A stretch of 44,394 bases of DNA from SAR92 bacterium BACL16 MAG-120619-bin48 (GTDB lineage Bacteria; Pseudomonadota; Gammaproteobacteria; Pseudomonadales; Porticoccaceae), in NCBI GenBank assembly GCA_001438605.1, contig LIDE01000030.1, positions 1-44,394 of the forward strand, written 5' to 3'. The position numbers were made by a program, and so were the translations under genes. Shown here piece by piece: positions 41,244-44,394 of the stretch; position 1 is the first letter of the stretch; every line of letters starts with the position of its first letter. Under the pieces are notes generated by a model, which worked only from the letters and a program-made list of their open reading frames with translations, searched no databases and was not told the origin of the DNA.

Positions 41244-43655
41244 TTAGAATTTATAACCAGCTCTTACGCCCCAAATACGCTGACGGCCATAGTCAGCCAT
41301 AATGCGGCCACCACTAAACGCGTTCTGATTAACCTTATAGACCTCATCTGTCGCGTTGTTGACGAAGGCTTTAATTTCTAAGCCCTCTGTAGGCGTTATC
41401 CAAGTAACTCGCAGATCAAGAGTGGTATAACCAGATTGATTAGCAAAACCATACTCATGATTCATAGTTTTAAAGTCAGACTGTCGATACACAGTGGCGC
41501 CCGGGATGAGAGTACCATTACCACCTAAATCGATCCGATAGGAAGCATCCAGGTTAATAATATTACTTGGCGAGAAAGAAGCCTTTTCACCACTAATATC
41601 GTACGTTGGGGTCGAGGTTACTTCATCATTATCAGATCTGAGCCATGCACCTCTGTGACCGTTTGGACGGTAGGGGTAGTAACCACCCGCGGCACTGGTC
41701 GCATCCGTGACAAATCGGCCTTCGGTAAATACCGACTCGGTTACCTGGAATTCATCCAACACTGTGTTGTCAAATATAATGCCTGCTATGATATTTAGCT
41801 CTTCTACTGGCTGCCACAATAACTCCACCTCAAGTCCTTTAGATGTAAGGCCACCACCAGTCTCTTGGCTTGAGCAAATACTTGCGCCACAGGTTTCAAA
41901 AACCGTATACGACAGGTTAGTGTACTCACTGTGATACAGGGCTGCATTAAGCCTTACGGTGTTATCAGCCCATGAGGACTTTAAGCCCAGCTCAAATGCA
42001 TCGAGCTCATTTGGAGCGAGGATTTTGTCGCCACTTACCGTACTAGGGATGTAGCCGGTGGAGAAACTACCGTAAATGTTGATATCGTCGTTGTAAGCGT
42101 AGTTTAAGGCTAACTTGTAGTCAGTGTGGCCAATATCTAAACCTTCATCGCTGTCAGCCAGATCAGTGTAGTAGCTTGCATCCAGCACCAAGCCCCCGGA
42201 GTTGGTACTGTAGCCAGGACCCCAGACAGTTTCGTCACCGTAGCCGTTACTGGTGTAACTGAAAGATTTAGTCGAATCTTCCTGACGACGAAGACCCACA
42301 GAAGCGGTCAAGTCATCGGTAATGTCATACTCGGCATTGGCGTAGACCGCTGAAGACTTAGATCCATAACTATCCCAGGTTGTCCATGAAGGATACGAAA
42401 TAGTGCCATCATCTTGAGGATAGCCCCACACATATGCGCCGTTGTTATCATCCTCGTCCCATGAGTCGGACCAGTAGTAGCCAAGCGTCCAGCGAAATGC
42501 CTGATCCCCTTTCGACGACAGATACATATCAATCTGATCATTTGCCGTAAAGCCAACGTTGCCGTCTACTATGTTATTAGATCCACCATCGACATCCCAG
42601 AGACTTAAATTCTCAGTCTCACTGTGGCGTGCTTTAACACTGAGGTCTGCAAATTCTAGTTCCCAGTTGAACTCAAGGGTCAAGGATTCGGATTCAGACT
42701 GCCAAGTGTTTGCAAAGTTACCGGTTGTAGAAAAGTAGGCCGTCGGATCGGTTGCCGGGTTGTCGTTGTGATAAGTACGGCCACCGGTTTGAACATCGCC
42801 GTCGATAGGTGCCTTGCGAGGTACGATGTTGTCACTAAACCAACCACTTGATCGACCCGTGTCTGGATTGATGGGGAGACCCACATAATGGGAGCCAAAG
42901 TTGGCATTACCCATCGAGTCAGTTTCCCACTTGGAGTATTCGACGTTTATGTCCATGGCTTCAGTTGGAGCCCAAGACAATTGAGCTCGGATGTAGCTGT
43001 TGTCTTCATCGCGAAGACCACCCTCACTAAACTCCTTATTTTCAATCAGCGGATCGCGCTCCGTGTTACTACCGGTAATGCGAACGGCGAGGGTATCGCT
43101 GATCGGCATGTTGGCGAAACCTTCAACCTTCCGCGCACCGTAGTCACCCAACGTAATCGCCACGCCGTAATCTGTACCTTCGGTACTTGGCTTTTTAGAG
43201 ACAATGTTAACCAAGCCGCCGAGAGTATTTGCTCCATAGAGTGTGCCCTGCGGGCCGCGTAAGACTTCCGCGCGCTCAAGGTCAATCCAGCCAGCCCAAC
43301 TTGTGCCTCCGGCCAGGCCATTGGTGTATAGAGGAACAGCCTCACCATTCAAGCCTGCAACTCCACCGCCACGCATTTTAAAACTGGGAAAGGAGCCCTG
43401 CCACTGCACTTTTAAACCAGGTGCTAACTTGGGTAAATCGATGCTGGAATAAATACCCAGATCATTCAATATACCGCCATCGATCGCCGTGATTGCAATC
43501 GGAATCTCCTGAGCATTAACAGACTGCTTAGTCGCTGTGACTATCACTTCGTCCATCATTGAAGTCTGAGCCAGCGCTGATGAGGCGATACACGGCCCTA
43601 GCACCAATGTCGAAATAACGGAACTTAGTTTGGTTTTTCGGAAGTTACTTATCAT
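41244..43655 (-). CDS. TonB-dependent outer-membrane receptor
   Basis: 803 residues. A signal peptide (about 1-30, ending SSALAQ) precedes the TonB-box-like DEVIVTATKQSVNAQEIP. The plug domain (about 40-160) has LKVQWQGSFPSFKMRGGGV and RAEVLRGPQGTLYGANTLGG, the family hallmark. The rest is a 22-strand barrel ending in RQRIWGVRAGYKF, with the usual terminal Phe. The barrel resembles the large proteobacterial receptor group of the Fiu/VciA/carbohydrate-uptake kind, so the substrate could be an organic compound rather than a siderophore. It has two operators (43767-43783, 43854-43870) in its promoter region, so uptake is under the same repressor. GGGGAA is the ribosome site. Confidence 0.93.
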   Translation of the reverse strand: MISNFRKTKLSSVISTLVLGPCIASSALAQTSMMDEVIVTATKQSVNAQEIPIAITAIDGGILNDLGIYSSIDLPKLAPGLKVQWQGSFPSFKMRGGGVAGLNGEAVPLYTNGLAGGTSWAGWIDLERAEVLRGPQGTLYGANTLGGLVNIVSKKPSTEGTDYGVAITLGDYGARKVEGFANMPISDTLAVRITGSNTERDPLIENKEFSEGGLRDEDNSYIRAQLSWAPTEAMDINVEYSKWETDSMGNANFGSHYVGLPINPDTGRSSGWFSDNIVPRKAPIDGDVQTGGRTYHNDNPATDPTAYFSTTGNFANTWQSESESLTLEFNWELEFADLSVKARHSETENLSLWDVDGGSNNIVDGNVGFTANDQIDMYLSSKGDQAFRWTLGYYWSDSWDEDDNNGAYVWGYPQDDGTISYPSWTTWDSYGSKSSAVYANAEYDITDDLTASVGLRRQEDSTKSFSYTSNGYGDETVWGPGYSTNSGGLVLDASYYTDLADSDEGLDIGHTDYKLALNYAYNDDINIYGSFSTGYIPSTVSGDKILAPNELDAFELGLKSSWADNTVRLNAALYHSEYTNLSYTVFETCGASICSSQETGGGLTSKGLEVELLWQPVEELNIIAGIIFDNTVLDEFQVTESVFTEGRFVTDATSAAGGYYPYRPNGHRGAWLRSDNDEVTSTPTYDISGEKASFSPSNIINLDASYRIDLGGNGTLIPGATVYRQSDFKTMNHEYGFANQSGYTTLDLRVTWITPTEGLEIKAFVNNATDEVYKVNQNAFSGGRIMADYGRQRIWGVRAGYKF

Positions 43656-43766
43656 TTTAATTCCCCAAGGATTACTAACATACTGTGATTAAACTGTTGC
43701 TATATTAATCATCCACGAGCGACAGCGCTCTGGCATTATTGAAATTTGTCTTTATCTTAGAATATT

Positions 43767-43783
43767 TTGACTTCGAATGCTAA
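43767..43783 (-). promoter_or_regulatory. Operator O6 upstream of the TonB receptor
   Basis: On the minus strand the core GCATTCGAAGTCA lies between TTGATA and CAAAAT, 18 bases apart, the same arrangement as at O2. Its centre is 86 bases from that of O7. Confidence 0.6.
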
Positions 43784-43845
43784 TTATTATCAAAAATATC
43801 ACCGACCTTTAAATTTATAGTTATTTTTCAGAAAGATATAATTTA

Positions 43846-44010
43846 TCAAACATATACTTCGAATGCAAGTTTAGAGCAACTAAGCTCTAATCCATTTCCA
43901 CTGACGCCATTGATTCGGCGCTTAATTAAACAATAGTCGCCCTCTAAGGGCTCATCCAGATCTTGACGGACATCGCGGCGCAGTTTTAAGGTATATGTAG
44001 TTCCAATCAT
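43846..44010 (-). CDS. Doubtful small ORF beside the receptor promoter
   Basis: 54 residues from ATG 44010 (a TTG at 44049 would give 67). The sequence DEPLEGDYCLIKRRINGVSG is hydrophilic and not recognised. Its last codons coincide with operator O7 and with the upstream region of the receptor, which argues against a real gene. A GCGAGAGAA before the ATG is a weak ribosome site. It is kept only as a possibility, perhaps another decayed reading frame like the one at 44092-44271. Confidence 0.2.
   Translation of the reverse strand: MIGTTYTLKLRRDVRQDLDEPLEGDYCLIKRRINGVSGNGLELSCSKLAFEVYV
43854..43870 (-). promoter_or_regulatory. Operator O7 upstream of the TonB receptor
   Basis: On the minus strand the core GCATTCGAAGTATA lies between TTGCTC and TATATG, 17 bases apart. 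Two operators 86 bases apart (about eight helical turns) would allow a repressor tetramer to loop the DNA. Confidence 0.6.
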
Positions 44011-44091
44011 TTTTCTCTCGCTATATTTGGCTTCTGCGTAAAGGGTCAAGGGAAGTCATATTTAAAATATTGTTGGTGCGTTATCGACCAC

Positions 44092-44271
44092 TTAAAGTGT
44101 TTTAGTACAACGTACCTGTTTATTAGGTGCGCTTTCGTAACGCAGCATAGCCGCACGCTCTTGCTCTGATAGATCAGCGTGTTAGTAGGTTTCAGTTAGC
44201 TGTTTTAGACTGGCCCCAGAGGTCTTGCTGAGCAAGGTGGCGTAGTGACTGGCCGACTGAAAAATCATCAT
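44092..44271 (-). pseudogene. Degenerate C-terminal gene remnant at the window edge
   Basis: A minus-strand frame reads ATLLSKTSGASLKQLTETY, then an in-frame TAA (44182-44184), then HADLSEQERAAMLRYESAP and a final TAA at 44092. Upstream of 44271 the reading is broken by further stops, although segments such as SPTVQQAAEASLRLY still look protein-like. The style (a helix with LKQLTETY, then ADLSEQERAAML) resembles the end of a DNA-binding or recombinase-type protein, but I cannot name it. It is a pseudogene unless the stop is a sequencing error. It may mark an old insertion at this end of the catabolic locus. Confidence 0.4.
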
Positions 44272-44394
44272 CGCTGACGACTTCGCACTGAGCTGTTTTC
44301 TTTACCGTATAGCTTACTAATACAAGCGCAATGATGCTTCAGCAGCTTGCTGTACAGTGGGGCTAAAGATGCGCTTACCAGAATTTAGATTAGC

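Noticed and set aside
1-44394. CRISPR array
   Set aside because: No regularly spaced direct repeats and no cas-like genes were seen anywhere in the window.

Overview
The window looks like a chromosomal segment of a free-living, probably marine gammaproteobacterium, near the Cellvibrionales/Pseudomonadales. This rests on the envelope-gene order comEC-exbB-exbD-msbA-lpxK-kdsB-ptp-murB, on a TonB receptor beside a TPR-sulfotransferase, and on sulfatase-linked catabolism. No 16S or other species marker is present, so the placement is an inference.

Region 1 (1-12700) is core genome. It holds the last codons of a pabB-like gene, then a long leftward run: comEC, exbB, exbD, msbA, lpxK, kdsB, a low-molecular-weight phosphatase, murB, alkB and avtA. 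Several of these overlap or almost touch. Together they serve DNA uptake, lipid A and KDO supply and export, peptidoglycan precursor synthesis, alkylation repair and alanine/valine metabolism. A flavodoxin-like gene and a patatin-like lipase run the other way. A tRNA-Glu/tRNA-Gly pair with its own promoter and a bidirectional terminator closes the region.

Region 2 (about 13170-18380) is a visibly AT-rich, leftward five-gene operon with a near-consensus promoter and its own terminator. It encodes a 1087-residue protein with an apparent primase-type N-terminus and an SF2 helicase domain, plus four small proteins I do not recognise. I read it as a cryptic replicon or satellite-like mobile element beside the tRNA genes. 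No integrase or structural gene is visible. A frameshifted gene remnant (18552-18756) lies on its right-hand side.

Region 3 (18750-43700) is a large catabolic locus. A LacI-family repressor, an alpha/beta hydrolase and an HpcH/HpaI aldolase form one operon. Divergent from it are five genes for SnoaL/NTF2-like proteins (eight predicted domains), two exported alpha/beta hydrolases, a bicupin, a sodium:solute symporter, a zinc-type MetE-like methyltransferase, an SDR dehydrogenase, a histidinol-dehydrogenase-like enzyme, a Tat-exported sulfatase, an amidohydrolase/lactonase, a TPR-sulfotransferase and a TonB-dependent receptor. Seven copies of a TTCGAA- or TTCGCA-centred operator lie in front of the main transcription units, including a perfect 44-bp palindrome between the hisD-like and sulfatase genes. 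This argues for one regulon spanning about 22 kb. The likely logic is outer-membrane uptake by the TonB receptor, periplasmic desulfation and ester cleavage, Na+-driven import, then cytoplasmic oxidation, demethylation, lactone opening and aldol cleavage. The substrate is unknown; a sulfated or esterified algal sugar or aromatic compound would fit. The window ends in a degenerate gene remnant.
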